From Pedobacter sp. UBA4863 (lineage in GTDB: Bacteria; Bacteroidota; Bacteroidia; Sphingobacteriales; Sphingobacteriaceae), in the NCBI RefSeq assembly GCF_002399615.1, contig NZ_DHDZ01000059.1, positions 1-60,699 on the forward strand: a stretch of 60,699 nt of DNA, in the 5' to 3' direction. Made by a program: the position numbers and the translations under genes. The notes under the pieces were generated by a model. It ran no database searches. It saw only the letters and a list, made by a program, of their open reading frames with translations, and was not told the DNA's origin. This document shows positions 8,407 to 17,216 of this stretch, piece after piece; positions within the stretch are counted from its first letter, which is position 1; each line of letters begins with the position of its first letter.

Positions 8407-8901
8407 ATGATTTACCTAAGAAAAGCTAAAGAAGAAGATTTACCAATCATTAGCAATTTGGCCGAACAAACTTGGCCTACTGCCTACGACGATATTATTT
8501 CGGCAGAGCAGATTACTTTCATGCTGGATAAAATGTACAATCAAGGCGAGCTGCTTAATCAGTTGAGAGAGGGCCATACTTTTTTAATCGCCTCTGATTT
8601 AAAAGACGATGTTGGTTTTGCAGGTTTTTCGGTAATTAATTCGGAAACGCAAACTTTTAAACTACACAAATTGTATGTGCGACCTAAAATGCAGGGCAAA
8701 GGTGTAGGTAAAATCTTAATGAACGAGGTGGTAGATCAAATTAAAAAACAAGGTGCAAAGTTTTTACAACTAAATGTGAATAGAAACAATAAAGCCAAAT
8801 ATTTTTACGAAAAAGCTGGCTTTAAAATAAAAGAAACCGTTGACGTTAATATTGGCAACGGTTTCTATATGAATGATTATGTGATGGAGAGAGCGTTGTA
8901 A
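8407..8901 (+). CDS. GNAT family N-acetyltransferase
   Basis: This 164-residue acetyl-CoA-dependent acetyltransferase has the beta4-alpha3 core LHKLYVRPKMQGKGVGKIL (acetyl-CoA pyrophosphate loop QGKGVG) and the C-terminal NNKAKYFYEKAGF segment typical of RimI-like GNATs. The substrate cannot be read from the sequence. A perfect 10-bp hairpin (8833-8842 with 8856-8865) lies inside the coding region. It is convergent with the M28 peptidase gene. Confidence 0.88.
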   Translation: MIYLRKAKEEDLPIISNLAEQTWPTAYDDIISAEQITFMLDKMYNQGELLNQLREGHTFLIASDLKDDVGFAGFSVINSETQTFKLHKLYVRPKMQGKGVGKILMNEVVDQIKKQGAKFLQLNVNRNNKAKYFYEKAGFKIKETVDVNIGNGFYMNDYVMERAL

Positions 8902-8944
8902 AACTCTCTGTCCTGTGGGCATCTCCCTTCAGGAAGCTAGGTGG

Positions 8945-10255
8945 CTACTTCAACTTCGGAATTCTTGAAGGTGTATCGGCTCCGCTAATAATGCTTACCG
9001 CACTTTTGGCAATAGCTTTAATGGTCGATAAGATATTGTCCACATCTAAGGTCTTGTACTCATCGGTAACTTGATGATAGTGCGGATCAGAATCTATCTG
9101 GTCTGTACTAATGGTATGTGCAGGTACGCCCAAAGCTGCTAGTGTGGCGTTATCGCTTCTATAGAATAGATTTTGTGCCGTATAGGGGTCTGGGTGAAAG
9201 GTAAATTCGGTACCTGCTAGGTTTTTCTGTAGAATTTTACCCAAATCAGATTTATCGTAGCCGGTAATGAAAGCCGTGTTTTTACCAAACTTGCTGTCTT
9301 TACCAATCATCTCGATATTAAACATGGCTGCAACTTCATCCGGATTTAACTGCTCAGAAAAATACTTAGAACCTAGCATTCCCATTTCTTCACCGGTAAA
9401 AGCTACGAAGATTAAGGTACGTTCGTTCTTGTTCAGTTTTTTGTAGTATTTGGCCAAAGCTATTACCGCCGAGGTTCCCGAAGCATCATCATCGGCACCG
9501 TTCATAATGCTATCGCCATTTTTTGCAGGCACAATGCCCATATGGTCGTAATGGCCCGAAAAAATAACCAACTCCTTGGCTTTAGATTTACCCGGAATGA
9601 TACCTGCTACGTTAAACAAAGGCATTTGCTTTACCGAGTTTTTAAGAGCTACGTTAAAGCCGCTGCTCACGGTGTCTTTGTCTAACACAAACACCACTGC
9701 CGCACTTTTACCACTTTTCATTTCGGCCTCGTCAACAATGGCTTCTCTACCTAACATTCCTTTAACACGCTTAAAGGCATCAACAAATTTTATATCAACC
9801 AAAACCACTTGTTTTTTGCCGCTACGGGCTAAAGTCCTAAACTGGCTCATAAAATCCCTGTTTTCGTCTAGCTTTATCCAGCCATCGCTATTGCTTTGGT
9901 TAAAAGAAAGATTTTCTGCTTTGTTGCCGTAAACTAAGATGTTCTCATCGGCAACGGTTTGGTCGTCTATGGTAACCGTTGTCGAAATTGGTTTTAACTG
10001 ATATTTGTAGAAAGTTTGGCGGTAATTTTGTGCACCGTCTAAGGGCTTTAAGCCAATCGTAGCAAATTCTTTCTCGATAAAAGTAGCTGCTTTTTCTATG
10101 CCGGGCGTAAATGTTTTACGGCCTTGCATTTCATCAGCGCTTAGGGTTTTAATTAAGTGATCTACGTAATCTTTGGTAATCACCTTGTCAATGTTTTGCG
10201 CACTTGCCGTTAATGAGGTAACTGCTAATGCCATTGCAAATATGGTCCTTTTCAT
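8945..10255 (-). CDS. Secreted M28 family zinc aminopeptidase
   Basis: This 436-residue metallopeptidase has a signal peptide at about 1-19 (ending TASA), a protease-associated-like insert in the middle and a C-terminal M28 domain. Two-zinc ligands and catalytic residues are visible: H235 and D237 in HYDHMG, aspartates 255-257 in GADDDASG, E289/E290 in TGEEMG, and a late DPHYHQVTDE. Such enzymes degrade peptides in the periplasm or outside the cell. It lies 84 bases downstream of an M61 peptidase on the same strand, so the two probably form a peptide-degradation unit. Confidence 0.9.
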   Translation of the reverse strand: MKRTIFAMALAVTSLTASAQNIDKVITKDYVDHLIKTLSADEMQGRKTFTPGIEKAATFIEKEFATIGLKPLDGAQNYRQTFYKYQLKPISTTVTIDDQTVADENILVYGNKAENLSFNQSNSDGWIKLDENRDFMSQFRTLARSGKKQVVLVDIKFVDAFKRVKGMLGREAIVDEAEMKSGKSAAVVFVLDKDTVSSGFNVALKNSVKQMPLFNVAGIIPGKSKAKELVIFSGHYDHMGIVPAKNGDSIMNGADDDASGTSAVIALAKYYKKLNKNERTLIFVAFTGEEMGMLGSKYFSEQLNPDEVAAMFNIEMIGKDSKFGKNTAFITGYDKSDLGKILQKNLAGTEFTFHPDPYTAQNLFYRSDNATLAALGVPAHTISTDQIDSDPHYHQVTDEYKTLDVDNILSTIKAIAKSAVSIISGADTPSRIPKLK

Positions 10256-10339
10256 TTATTTGTTTTTTAGTTAGTTCTTTTTTTGTTTAGATTTTTAGCG
10301 TTCATGCCAATCATCTTTATTTTTTACTCCACCATTCAA

Positions 10340-12169
10340 TTACTTCACCGCACTTTCTAACCATTTTGTTCTAAAGGCTTTCATTTCTGCCGTTAAAGTT
10401 GCTCCAGTGTTTTCAATGGGCAGCAATGTTAACGATGGATTTTCTGCAAAGGTTAGTTTAGTAGTTCTTTCTTCGCCTTTTCTACTATAAACCACTTCAA
10501 TTGTTTCGCCGGGTTTGTGTTTTGCGGTTAAGCTTTCAAAATCTTTGGCACTTTTAATGTCGTTGCCATCGGCCTTTAAAATAATATCGTTAAGGTCTAA
10601 ACCAGCAATATAGGCCGGAGAGCCAACCAAAGTTGCGGGAACCAGCATTTTACCTTCACGCTCTTCTAAACGCCCCATGCCATTAAAGGCCTTGCCGGGG
10701 TTTTCTTTTTGTAACACCAAGCCTGCTTTCAATAATAAAGCAGCATAATCTTCTTTTTTGGTAGCATACACAAAGTTTTTAAAAAACTGTTGCGCAAAGC
10801 TAGGGTTTTTGGTAAGGCTCGCCAACGTTTTTTCTAAGTCTGAAATGGTGTAAGCAATTTCGGTTTTGCCATAAGCTTTCCAAAGTGCTTTCATGTAATC
10901 GTCTAACGAAAGTTTAAAATCGGTTCTTAAACGTAAATCTAAAGCCAAAGCTACTGCAGCACCATAGGTATAATAAGAGGTAAAGATATTTTGTTTGTTC
11001 ATTTGGTCAACAGCTACACCTGCGTCTGCAAATACAGCATACCTGCTTGCCTGTACAGGAGAAAAGTTCTTTGCTCCTGGCATGTTACTTACAGCGTTTA
11101 CTAAGCCACTAAAAACTCGAGTGATGTTTTCTAAGTCTCTAAAACCAGCTCTTTTTAAGGTTAAATTGCCATAATATTGCGTAAAACCCTCCGCAATCCA
11201 AAGTTCATCGCTAATGTTCGACTGGGTGAAGTTAAAAGGCTCCAAAGTTTTAGGGCGCAGGCGCTCTACATTCCAAGCATGGAAAAACTCGTGAGCGAAA
11301 GTGCCCAATAAACTACTTTCGTAACCTGCAATTTTAGGGGTGCGCTGTACAATTACAGTCGAGTTTCTGTGTTCCATTCCGTCGCCAGCGTAACTAGGAT
11401 GCACACAGTGCAAAAAATAGTAATGGCCGTAATCAAAGATTGGCATTTCGCCAAAAACCGCTTTTTGTTCTTCCACCATCTTTTTCAGCATGTTGGTGTA
11501 ATTAAAAATGGTCATTTCGTCATCTTCAGAATGCGCCATCAAATGAACTGTCTGTGTTTTTCCGTCGGCACTTTTAACCTCAAAACTTGCCGCTTTATAA
11601 TTAGAAATCTCTATGGGGCTATCCATAAAATATTGGAAATCTTTAGCGTAATAGATACCATTGCCTAGAGGTTTAAGTTGGGTGGCAACTTTCCAACCGG
11701 CCTTGCCTGCGTAGCTAAATTTTATGGTTCTGGCCCGTTTGTCCATGCCAATAGGAAAAGCAAAAACCGCGGGGGTATTCATGTGTGCATGTGTTTCGTC
11801 GAAACCCGAATAGGTGCCATCTATCCAATTGCCGAAAATGGTGTAGGTGATTTTTACTTTAGCACTGGGTTTTGCAATTTCAAAAACATCGCCAGCAGGT
11901 TGTTTTAGCGCTAAAGGTTTGCCGTTGGCATCAAAAGCTTTAAGGTTATAGGCATTTTTGCCAAATTCATGCGTAGCGTACCTCCCGGGCGAAGATCGGG
12001 CAAAGCGCACTTTTAGCGGCACATTTGCAGGCACGTTAGGGATAGTCATGCTCACCTCGGCCTCGTGGTGTACTGCATTGGGGAAACTTACTTCGTAACT
12101 AATTTCTTGTTGGGCTTTTACAGTGGTGGCTAAGCCTAAGAGCACTGCCGCTAGTATATAATTCTTCAT
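10340..12169 (-). CDS. Secreted M61 glycyl-aminopeptidase-like protein with PDZ domain
   Basis: This 609-residue protein has a signal peptide (about 1-19, TTVKAQ), a long beta-rich N-terminal domain and an M61 catalytic domain with the zinc motif HEFFH (H293, E294, H297) followed by AWNVERLRP. A C-terminal PDZ domain (about 500-580; GSPAYIAGLDLNDIILKADG) follows. It is probably periplasmic or surface-exposed. It lies upstream of the M28 peptidase on the same strand. Confidence 0.9.
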   Translation of the reverse strand: MKNYILAAVLLGLATTVKAQQEISYEVSFPNAVHHEAEVSMTIPNVPANVPLKVRFARSSPGRYATHEFGKNAYNLKAFDANGKPLALKQPAGDVFEIAKPSAKVKITYTIFGNWIDGTYSGFDETHAHMNTPAVFAFPIGMDKRARTIKFSYAGKAGWKVATQLKPLGNGIYYAKDFQYFMDSPIEISNYKAASFEVKSADGKTQTVHLMAHSEDDEMTIFNYTNMLKKMVEEQKAVFGEMPIFDYGHYYFLHCVHPSYAGDGMEHRNSTVIVQRTPKIAGYESSLLGTFAHEFFHAWNVERLRPKTLEPFNFTQSNISDELWIAEGFTQYYGNLTLKRAGFRDLENITRVFSGLVNAVSNMPGAKNFSPVQASRYAVFADAGVAVDQMNKQNIFTSYYTYGAAVALALDLRLRTDFKLSLDDYMKALWKAYGKTEIAYTISDLEKTLASLTKNPSFAQQFFKNFVYATKKEDYAALLLKAGLVLQKENPGKAFNGMGRLEEREGKMLVPATLVGSPAYIAGLDLNDIILKADGNDIKSAKDFESLTAKHKPGETIEVVYSRKGEERTTKLTFAENPSLTLLPIENTGATLTAEMKAFRTKWLESAVK

Positions 12170-12380
12170 TTTTTGCTTTTAATAGTTGAAGTTAACATTT
12201 CGATAATAAATATGCTTAATTGTGAGCATATTATTACTGTTTTTATAATTTAGAACAAGTTTTTGTTTTGGATGGCTTTTAACCTAGTTAATTCTTTCAC
12301 GAAGGGGCTTTCATAAAACTATTTGTTCTTGAAATAAAATTCACCTAACTTCAATTCACCTAACTAATTTATAAGCCTAG

Positions 12381-14114
12381 ATGCAAATCAAAAAACAAAG
12401 CAAACATTACGATGCGGTAATTGTAGGTTCGGGTGCGGGTGGCGGTATGGCTGCCTATACCCTTGCTAAAGCCGGTTTAAAAGTGTGTCTTTTAGAGGCC
12501 GGAGCCATGTACGACCCGCAAAAGAACATTACGCAGTTAAAAAATCCTTGGGAGTCGCCACGTAGGGGAGCAAGTACCAAATTCCGCCCTTTTGGCGATT
12601 TTGATGCCTGTTATTACGGTTGGGACGTAGAGGGCGAACCTTACACCAAAGCGCCTGGCACCGAATGGGATTGGTGGCGGGCACGTATGCTAGGCGGTAG
12701 AACCAACCACTGGGGGCGTATTTCTTTGCGTTTTGGCCCTAAAGATTTCAAAAGAAAGGACATAGATGGTTTGGGCGAAAATTGGCCAATTGATTACGAC
12801 GACATCAAGCCATTTTACGATAGGGTAGATAAACTGATTGGTATTTTTGGTACTAACGAAGGTTTAGAAGACCATCCAGATGGTTATTTTCTACCTCCGC
12901 CAAAGCCGCGTTTACACGAGCTTTTTATTCAAAAAGGAGCGGCAGTTTCTGGTGTAAAGGTTATTCCTTCAAGGCTATCTATTCTTACCCAAAAATTGAA
13001 CGACGATAGAGGGGTTTGCTTTTTTTGTGGACAGTGCAATAGAAACTGCAGCATGGCCAAAGCCGATTTCTCTTCTACCAACGTACTGATCTATCCGGCT
13101 TTGGCTACAGGAAACATAGATATTATTCCGAACGCGATGGCAAGAGAAGTACTTACTAATGAAGAAGGTTTAGCTACGGGCATTTCCTACATCAATAAAG
13201 ATGATATGATGGAATATCAAGTAACTGGCCGTACCGTTATTTTGGCGGCAAGTGCCTGCGAATCTTCTCGTTTGCTGTTAAACTCAAAATCAAAGCGTCA
13301 TCCAAATGGTTTGGCTAATAATAGCGATGTAGTTGGCCGTTATTTACATGATTCTACTGGAGCGGCAATGGGAGGCGTTTTACCTCAATTATTTGATAGA
13401 AAACGTTACAACGAAGATGGTGTAGGGGGTATGCACATTTATTCGCCTTGGTGGCTAGATAATAAAAAGCTCGATTTCCCTCGCGGCTACCATATCGAAT
13501 ATTGGGGTGGTATGAGCCAACCGGCTTATGGTTTTGGTGGCGGTATTGAAGGAATGAATGGTAAATTTGCCGTTCGTGGGGTACAGAAAGAAGCGGGCGG
13601 CTACGGTAAATCCTTAAAAGAAGATTACCGTTATTTCTATGGCGCAGGTGTGGGCATGGCTGGTCGTGGCGAGGCAATTCCATTGTATGATAACCGTTGC
13701 GAAATTGACCCAAATGTGGTCGATAAATTCGGTATTCCGGTATTGAAGTTTAATGTAAAGTGGAGCGACCATGAAATTTTACAGGCCAAACATATGAAAG
13801 AAACTTTTGATGAGATGATGCACAATATGGGGGCTATTGTAACTTGGGGAGGCGATTATAACAAAGAGAATAACTATGGGCTAGAATCTCCCGGTAAAAT
13901 TATTCACGAAGCGGGAACGGCACGTATGGGCAACGATCCAAAAACATCAGCGCTAAATAAATATAACCAAGCACACGATTGTAAAAACTTATTTGTGGTA
14001 GATGGTGCGGCCTTTACTTCGCAGGCAGATAAAAACATTACTTGGACTATTTTGGCACTTTCGATGAGGGCTAGCGAATACATTATTTCGGAAATGAAAA
14101 AACAAAACTTATAA
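12381..14114 (+). CDS. GMC family FAD-dependent oxidoreductase with Cys cluster
   Basis: This 577-residue flavoprotein oxidises an alcohol or sugar. It has the N-terminal FAD motif VGSGAGGG (about 15-22), LGGRTNHWG in the flavin region, and a C-terminal domain with IHEAGTARMG and DGAAF...DKNITWT. An unusual CX2CX2CX3C cluster (C213, C216, C219, C223; VCFFCGQCNRNC) recalls iron-sulfur ligands. It carries no signal peptide of its own. The next gene, four bases on, encodes a gluconate 2-dehydrogenase subunit-3-like protein with a twin-arginine signal, so the two probably form a membrane-facing dehydrogenase in which the small subunit guides export. The substrate is unknown. Confidence 0.88.
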   Translation: MQIKKQSKHYDAVIVGSGAGGGMAAYTLAKAGLKVCLLEAGAMYDPQKNITQLKNPWESPRRGASTKFRPFGDFDACYYGWDVEGEPYTKAPGTEWDWWRARMLGGRTNHWGRISLRFGPKDFKRKDIDGLGENWPIDYDDIKPFYDRVDKLIGIFGTNEGLEDHPDGYFLPPPKPRLHELFIQKGAAVSGVKVIPSRLSILTQKLNDDRGVCFFCGQCNRNCSMAKADFSSTNVLIYPALATGNIDIIPNAMAREVLTNEEGLATGISYINKDDMMEYQVTGRTVILAASACESSRLLLNSKSKRHPNGLANNSDVVGRYLHDSTGAAMGGVLPQLFDRKRYNEDGVGGMHIYSPWWLDNKKLDFPRGYHIEYWGGMSQPAYGFGGGIEGMNGKFAVRGVQKEAGGYGKSLKEDYRYFYGAGVGMAGRGEAIPLYDNRCEIDPNVVDKFGIPVLKFNVKWSDHEILQAKHMKETFDEMMHNMGAIVTWGGDYNKENNYGLESPGKIIHEAGTARMGNDPKTSALNKYNQAHDCKNLFVVDGAAFTSQADKNITWTILALSMRASEYIISEMKKQNL

Positions 14115-14117
14115 GCC

Positions 14118-14780
14118 ATGAACAGAAGAGAAACCTTAAAAATGTTGGGCGTTGGTGCTATTTCTGCCACAGCCTTGGTAAGTGGCTGTAAACCTCGCGA
14201 AGATGAAAAGGAAGGAGCAACTGGCGATCCAGCATTTACCTACGACCGAGCAAAGGAAGAACTGGCTCGAGAAAAAGAGCTATTGGCACAGCCAACGTTT
14301 TTTACGAAAGAAGAAATGGCAACCATTACCATTCTAGCGGATATTATTATCCCTAAAGATGAAGTGAGTGGCAGTGCCTCTGATGCTAAAGTGCCAGATT
14401 TTATTGAATTTATTGTGAAGGATATGCCTTCGCACCAAATCCCGATGCGGGGTGGTTTGCGTTGGATAGACATGCAGTGCTTAAACCGTTTTGGAAAACC
14501 TTTTAGAGACTGCACCGATAAGCAGCAAATTGAATTGGTAGAGCTAATAGCCTACCCCAACAAAGCCCCAAAAGAAATGAGCCAAGGTGTAGCGTTCTTT
14601 AACCGCTTACGCAATTTGGTGGCTTCTGGTTTTTATACGTCAGAAATTGGCGTAGCCGATATTGGTTATGCTGGTAATGCACCAAATCAATGGAATGGCG
14701 TGCCAGATGACGTGTTGAAGCAGTACAAGCTGGCTTATACCGAAAAACAATTGAAGGAATGTGTAAAGTTTGATAGTTAA
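14118..14780 (+). CDS. Gluconate 2-dehydrogenase subunit 3 family protein
   Basis: This 220-residue protein is the small partner of GMC-type dehydrogenases. It starts with a twin-arginine signal (NRRETLKMLGVGA) that ends in a lipobox-like VSGC, so it may be a Tat-exported lipoprotein. The body contains EEMATITILADIIIPKDE, typical of the subunit-3 family, and RGGLRWIDMQCLNRFGKPF. It starts three bases after the GMC stop and is certainly co-transcribed. No cytochrome c subunit gene follows, so the electron acceptor is unknown. Confidence 0.88.
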   Translation: MNRRETLKMLGVGAISATALVSGCKPREDEKEGATGDPAFTYDRAKEELAREKELLAQPTFFTKEEMATITILADIIIPKDEVSGSASDAKVPDFIEFIVKDMPSHQIPMRGGLRWIDMQCLNRFGKPFRDCTDKQQIELVELIAYPNKAPKEMSQGVAFFNRLRNLVASGFYTSEIGVADIGYAGNAPNQWNGVPDDVLKQYKLAYTEKQLKECVKFDS

Positions 14781-14884
14781 TTAGGGACAGGTATCAGTAG
14801 TCAGGTAATAGGGATTAGGTGTTAGTGACTAGGAGTTAGTTGCTGGGATTAACTATTAGTCGTTTGACTTGTTTCTTGCACTTG

Positions 14885-14968
14885 CCGTCATTTCGAACGA
14901 AGAGAGAAATCTAGCAATTTCTATGCATCACGTTAGATTTCTCTTCACTACACTCATCGAAATGACGG
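14885..14968. repeat. CGTCATTTCGA...TCGAAATGACG dispersed repeat, copy 1
   Basis: The outer arms CCGTCATTTCGA and TCGAAATGACGG are inverted, with inner AGAGAAATCTAG and TTAGATTTCTCT also inverted, so the 84-base unit can fold as one long hairpin. A related copy lies at 16091-16173. The gap from 14781 to 15041 otherwise holds low-complexity DNA and the short repeat at 14783-14798. Confidence 0.75.
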
Positions 14969-15041
14969 CTCTGTTTTCGTTGTTAAGCATTTGAAAAACT
15001 GGTAGCTTCATGTAAAGTTTGTAATCTGTTTTTTTAGAAAA

Positions 15042-15998
15042 ATGACATTTTTTTCGAGATATACTTTTCTATGTTTTATAGTGGTATTTTTGCTAAGTTC
15101 TTGTGCTACAATAATGAATGGCTATTATCAGGACGTAAAAATTCATACTTCTGCACCGGCTATAGTAGTATATAAAAAAGATAGTATCAGAACTATAAAT
15201 GACGAAGTAGTTCTTAGCTTTCAACGAAATAATAGCCTAAAGGAGTTTCAGATATTTAGCGATAGTTTAAATAGAAAAGTTGCGATTAAGCCTTTTAAAT
15301 CTTTAACATACTGGCTAAACATACCGTACACTTACGGAATTGGGTTGTTCATAGACAAAGGTAATGATAAGAGATTTGGTCATCCTAATCACGTTTATGT
15401 AACGGTATCAGATACTTCGAAAAGTAAGTATACAACATATAATAACTTTGAGAATAACTTTAAAAAAGGAGCAGTCAAATTGCACATTTCATTGCCTTGG
15501 ATAAACTCATTTTATTTAAGGCCAGCTAATGAAAAGTATAAATCTAATACTGGCTATTGGGGAATTAATTTAGGGGTAGATTATTATCACACCAATTATC
15601 AGTTTTTGGAATTGGCAGTTTCTGGAATTACAGATTTTTTTATCCCCTTTCCAGCTGCAGTTGATTTTGCTGGTGAACATGAAGCCATGAATGCCTTGAC
15701 GATAAGTTTATCGAATAATCATCATCTTGGTAGATTTTCATTTGGATATGGGTTATTGGCAACGAAAAATACTTGGGATTTAAAGTATTATGATAGATGG
15801 GAAGTTCCTTCTCCAAGTAGAGAACCAGTGTCTAAGTCGCATTATACATTTGGTTTAGTGTTCCCGTCACATGTGCAGCTAGCGAAATATTTTGGTATAG
15901 GGTTAATTTATCGACCTTCACTTTACCGTCCTTTAATAGAGAAACTTAGGTACGAGCATACTATAAGTTTAGATTTTGCTTGGAAAATTAAAATTTAG
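15042..15998 (+). CDS. Lipoprotein of unknown function
   Basis: This 318-residue protein has a lipoprotein signal (about 1-21, LLSSC) followed by ATIMNGYYQDV, a start shared by many small surface lipoproteins with CATI-G-Q motifs. The first 100 residues look like a PEGA-like beta domain. The C-terminal half alternates aromatic and glycine residues (FSFGYGLLAT, YFGIGLIYRPS) in the manner of an outer-membrane beta-barrel or porin-like repeat. It is flanked on both sides by palindromic repeats and has no obvious operon partner. Confidence 0.7.
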   Translation: MTFFSRYTFLCFIVVFLLSSCATIMNGYYQDVKIHTSAPAIVVYKKDSIRTINDEVVLSFQRNNSLKEFQIFSDSLNRKVAIKPFKSLTYWLNIPYTYGIGLFIDKGNDKRFGHPNHVYVTVSDTSKSKYTTYNNFENNFKKGAVKLHISLPWINSFYLRPANEKYKSNTGYWGINLGVDYYHTNYQFLELAVSGITDFFIPFPAAVDFAGEHEAMNALTISLSNNHHLGRFSFGYGLLATKNTWDLKYYDRWEVPSPSREPVSKSHYTFGLVFPSHVQLAKYFGIGLIYRPSLYRPLIEKLRYEHTISLDFAWKIKI

Positions 15999-16090
15999 AC
16001 TTTCGTTCCATCTATAGATTTTACGACATTTAACCCCGCTTTTCTAGCGTGATTTACAGTTTCGAAAAAATTGTAAGCATTTTTACTCTT

Positions 16091-16173
16091 GTCGTCATCG
16101 ACGATAGGAGTAATCTAACAGCTTATATACAATTTGCTAGATTTCTCTTCCTTACACTCATCGAAATGACGAC
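16091..16173. repeat. CGTCATTTCGA-type dispersed repeat, copy 2
   Basis: GTCGTCATCGACGA at the left and TCGAAATGACGAC at the right form the outer arms, with TAATCTAACAG and TTGCTAGATTT inside. It is a diverged copy of 14885-14968, in the gap between the lipoprotein gene and trpC. Confidence 0.65.
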
Positions 16174-16195
16174 AAGAAAACCTACAACCGCTGCT

Positions 16196-16242
16196 GTTCG
16201 ACATTTGTAATGTCGAACTCACTATCTGAGGATTTGCAATCC
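16196..16242. repeat. Variable-arm hairpins with TTTGTAA and TTGCA cores
   Basis: GTTCGACA at 16196-16203 and TGTCGAAC at 16211-16218 flank the core TTTGTAA. A second, shorter palindrome, GGAT-TTGCA-ATCC, lies at 16230-16242. The same pair of core types recurs with different arms at 21743-21849 and 30555-30652. Confidence 0.7.
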
Positions 16243-16258
16243 GCTTTTTGGCTCTTTA

Positions 16259-17047
16259 TTATAATTCCTCAACAAAATCCTTCATCGCCATACCTGGGTT
16301 CTCCGTTTTCATAAAATTTTCCCCAATCAAGAAACCTTGAAAACCTACCTGTTTTAAATCTTTAATGGTTTGTGGGTTGCTAATCGCACTTTCCGAAATC
16401 TTTAAAAACTCATCAGGTATTTTATCCACCAAATCGAATGAAGTTTGGATGTTTACCGTAAAATCTCCCAAGTTTCTGTTATTTACGCCAATAGCATCCA
16501 AATGTGCACAAATGCTTCTTTCCAACTCTGCCAAATCATGAACTTCTAACAATACGTTTAAGCCTAAGCTTTGTGCCAATTTACCATAATCGGCAATTTG
16601 TTGGGGGGTTAAAATACTTGCAATTAATAAAATAATATCGGCTCCCCAAGCCTTTGCTTCCAAAATTTGGTATTCGTCAACCATAAAATCCTTCCGTAAA
16701 ATAGGAATTTCGTTAACGCTGCGGGCTTGCAGTAAATCTTCCTTTTTGCCGCCAAAAAAGTCAGTATCTGTTAATACTGATAAGGCCGAGGCTCCTGCCG
16801 CATTGTAAGCTTGTGTAATTGCTTTTACATCGGCATTGCCATTAATTACGCCTTTAGAAGGCGACTGCTTTTTAAATTCGGCAATAATGCCCGTTCTATC
16901 TGCAGCTAACAGGAAATCCTTAAAACGATAAGGCGTTCTGTTAAACACAGGATTGTTTTCTAACTCTTTTACACTTACCTGTTGTTTAGCAAGGGCAACT
17001 TCTTCTCTTTTTCGTAAAACGATTTTGTCTAAAATATTTTGGCTCAT
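16259..17047 (-). CDS. trpC: Indole-3-glycerol-phosphate synthase
   Basis: This (beta/alpha)8-barrel enzyme closes the indole ring from CdRP in tryptophan synthesis. It has 262 residues. Family motifs are AEFKKQSPSKG (substrate phosphate region), ALSVLTDTDFFGG, LRKDFMVDEYQI (catalytic lysine), LLEVHDLAELE and GVNNRNL. It lies downstream of trpG on the same strand. trpD, which normally separates these two genes in Bacteroidota trp operons, is missing; the gap holds only repeats. trpF, trpB and trpA are not in the window. Confidence 0.95.
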   Translation of the reverse strand: MSQNILDKIVLRKREEVALAKQQVSVKELENNPVFNRTPYRFKDFLLAADRTGIIAEFKKQSPSKGVINGNADVKAITQAYNAAGASALSVLTDTDFFGGKKEDLLQARSVNEIPILRKDFMVDEYQILEAKAWGADIILLIASILTPQQIADYGKLAQSLGLNVLLEVHDLAELERSICAHLDAIGVNNRNLGDFTVNIQTSFDLVDKIPDEFLKISESAISNPQTIKDLKQVGFQGFLIGENFMKTENPGMAMKDFVEEL

Positions 17048-17051
17048 GTTT

Positions 17052-17187
17052 TTATTTCGTTCATTATTGTGAGGTACGAAGGAATCTTAAAACCATAGTA
17101 GTAAAGCTTTGTCAACTTTTCGGCAAACTGTTCAGAAAGTTGACAAAGTTAGAGATGGTAAGATTGCTTTGTGCCTCGCAATGACAG
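17052..17187. repeat. Nested palindromic repeats between trpG and trpC
   Basis: The outer arms TGTGAGGTACGAAGGAATCT (left) and AGATTGCTTTGTGCCTCGCA (right) are imperfect inverted copies of the GCGAGGAACGAAGCAATC family. Between them, 17104-17150 is a copy of the AACTTTGTCAACTTT hairpin family also seen at 21364-21410 and 21889-21935. One palindrome has apparently landed inside another at the place where trpD would be expected. Confidence 0.7.
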
Positions 17188-17216
17188 TATGGTAATGGTC
17201 TATGCTTCTCTAACTT

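Noticed and set aside
8833..8865. Perfect 10-bp hairpin near the end of the GNAT gene
   Set aside because: It lies inside the coding region and no T run follows, so it is not a terminator.
12209..12232. AATATGCT/AGCATATT palindrome upstream of the GMC gene
   Set aside because: It is short and A+T-rich; no regulator or second copy supports an operator.
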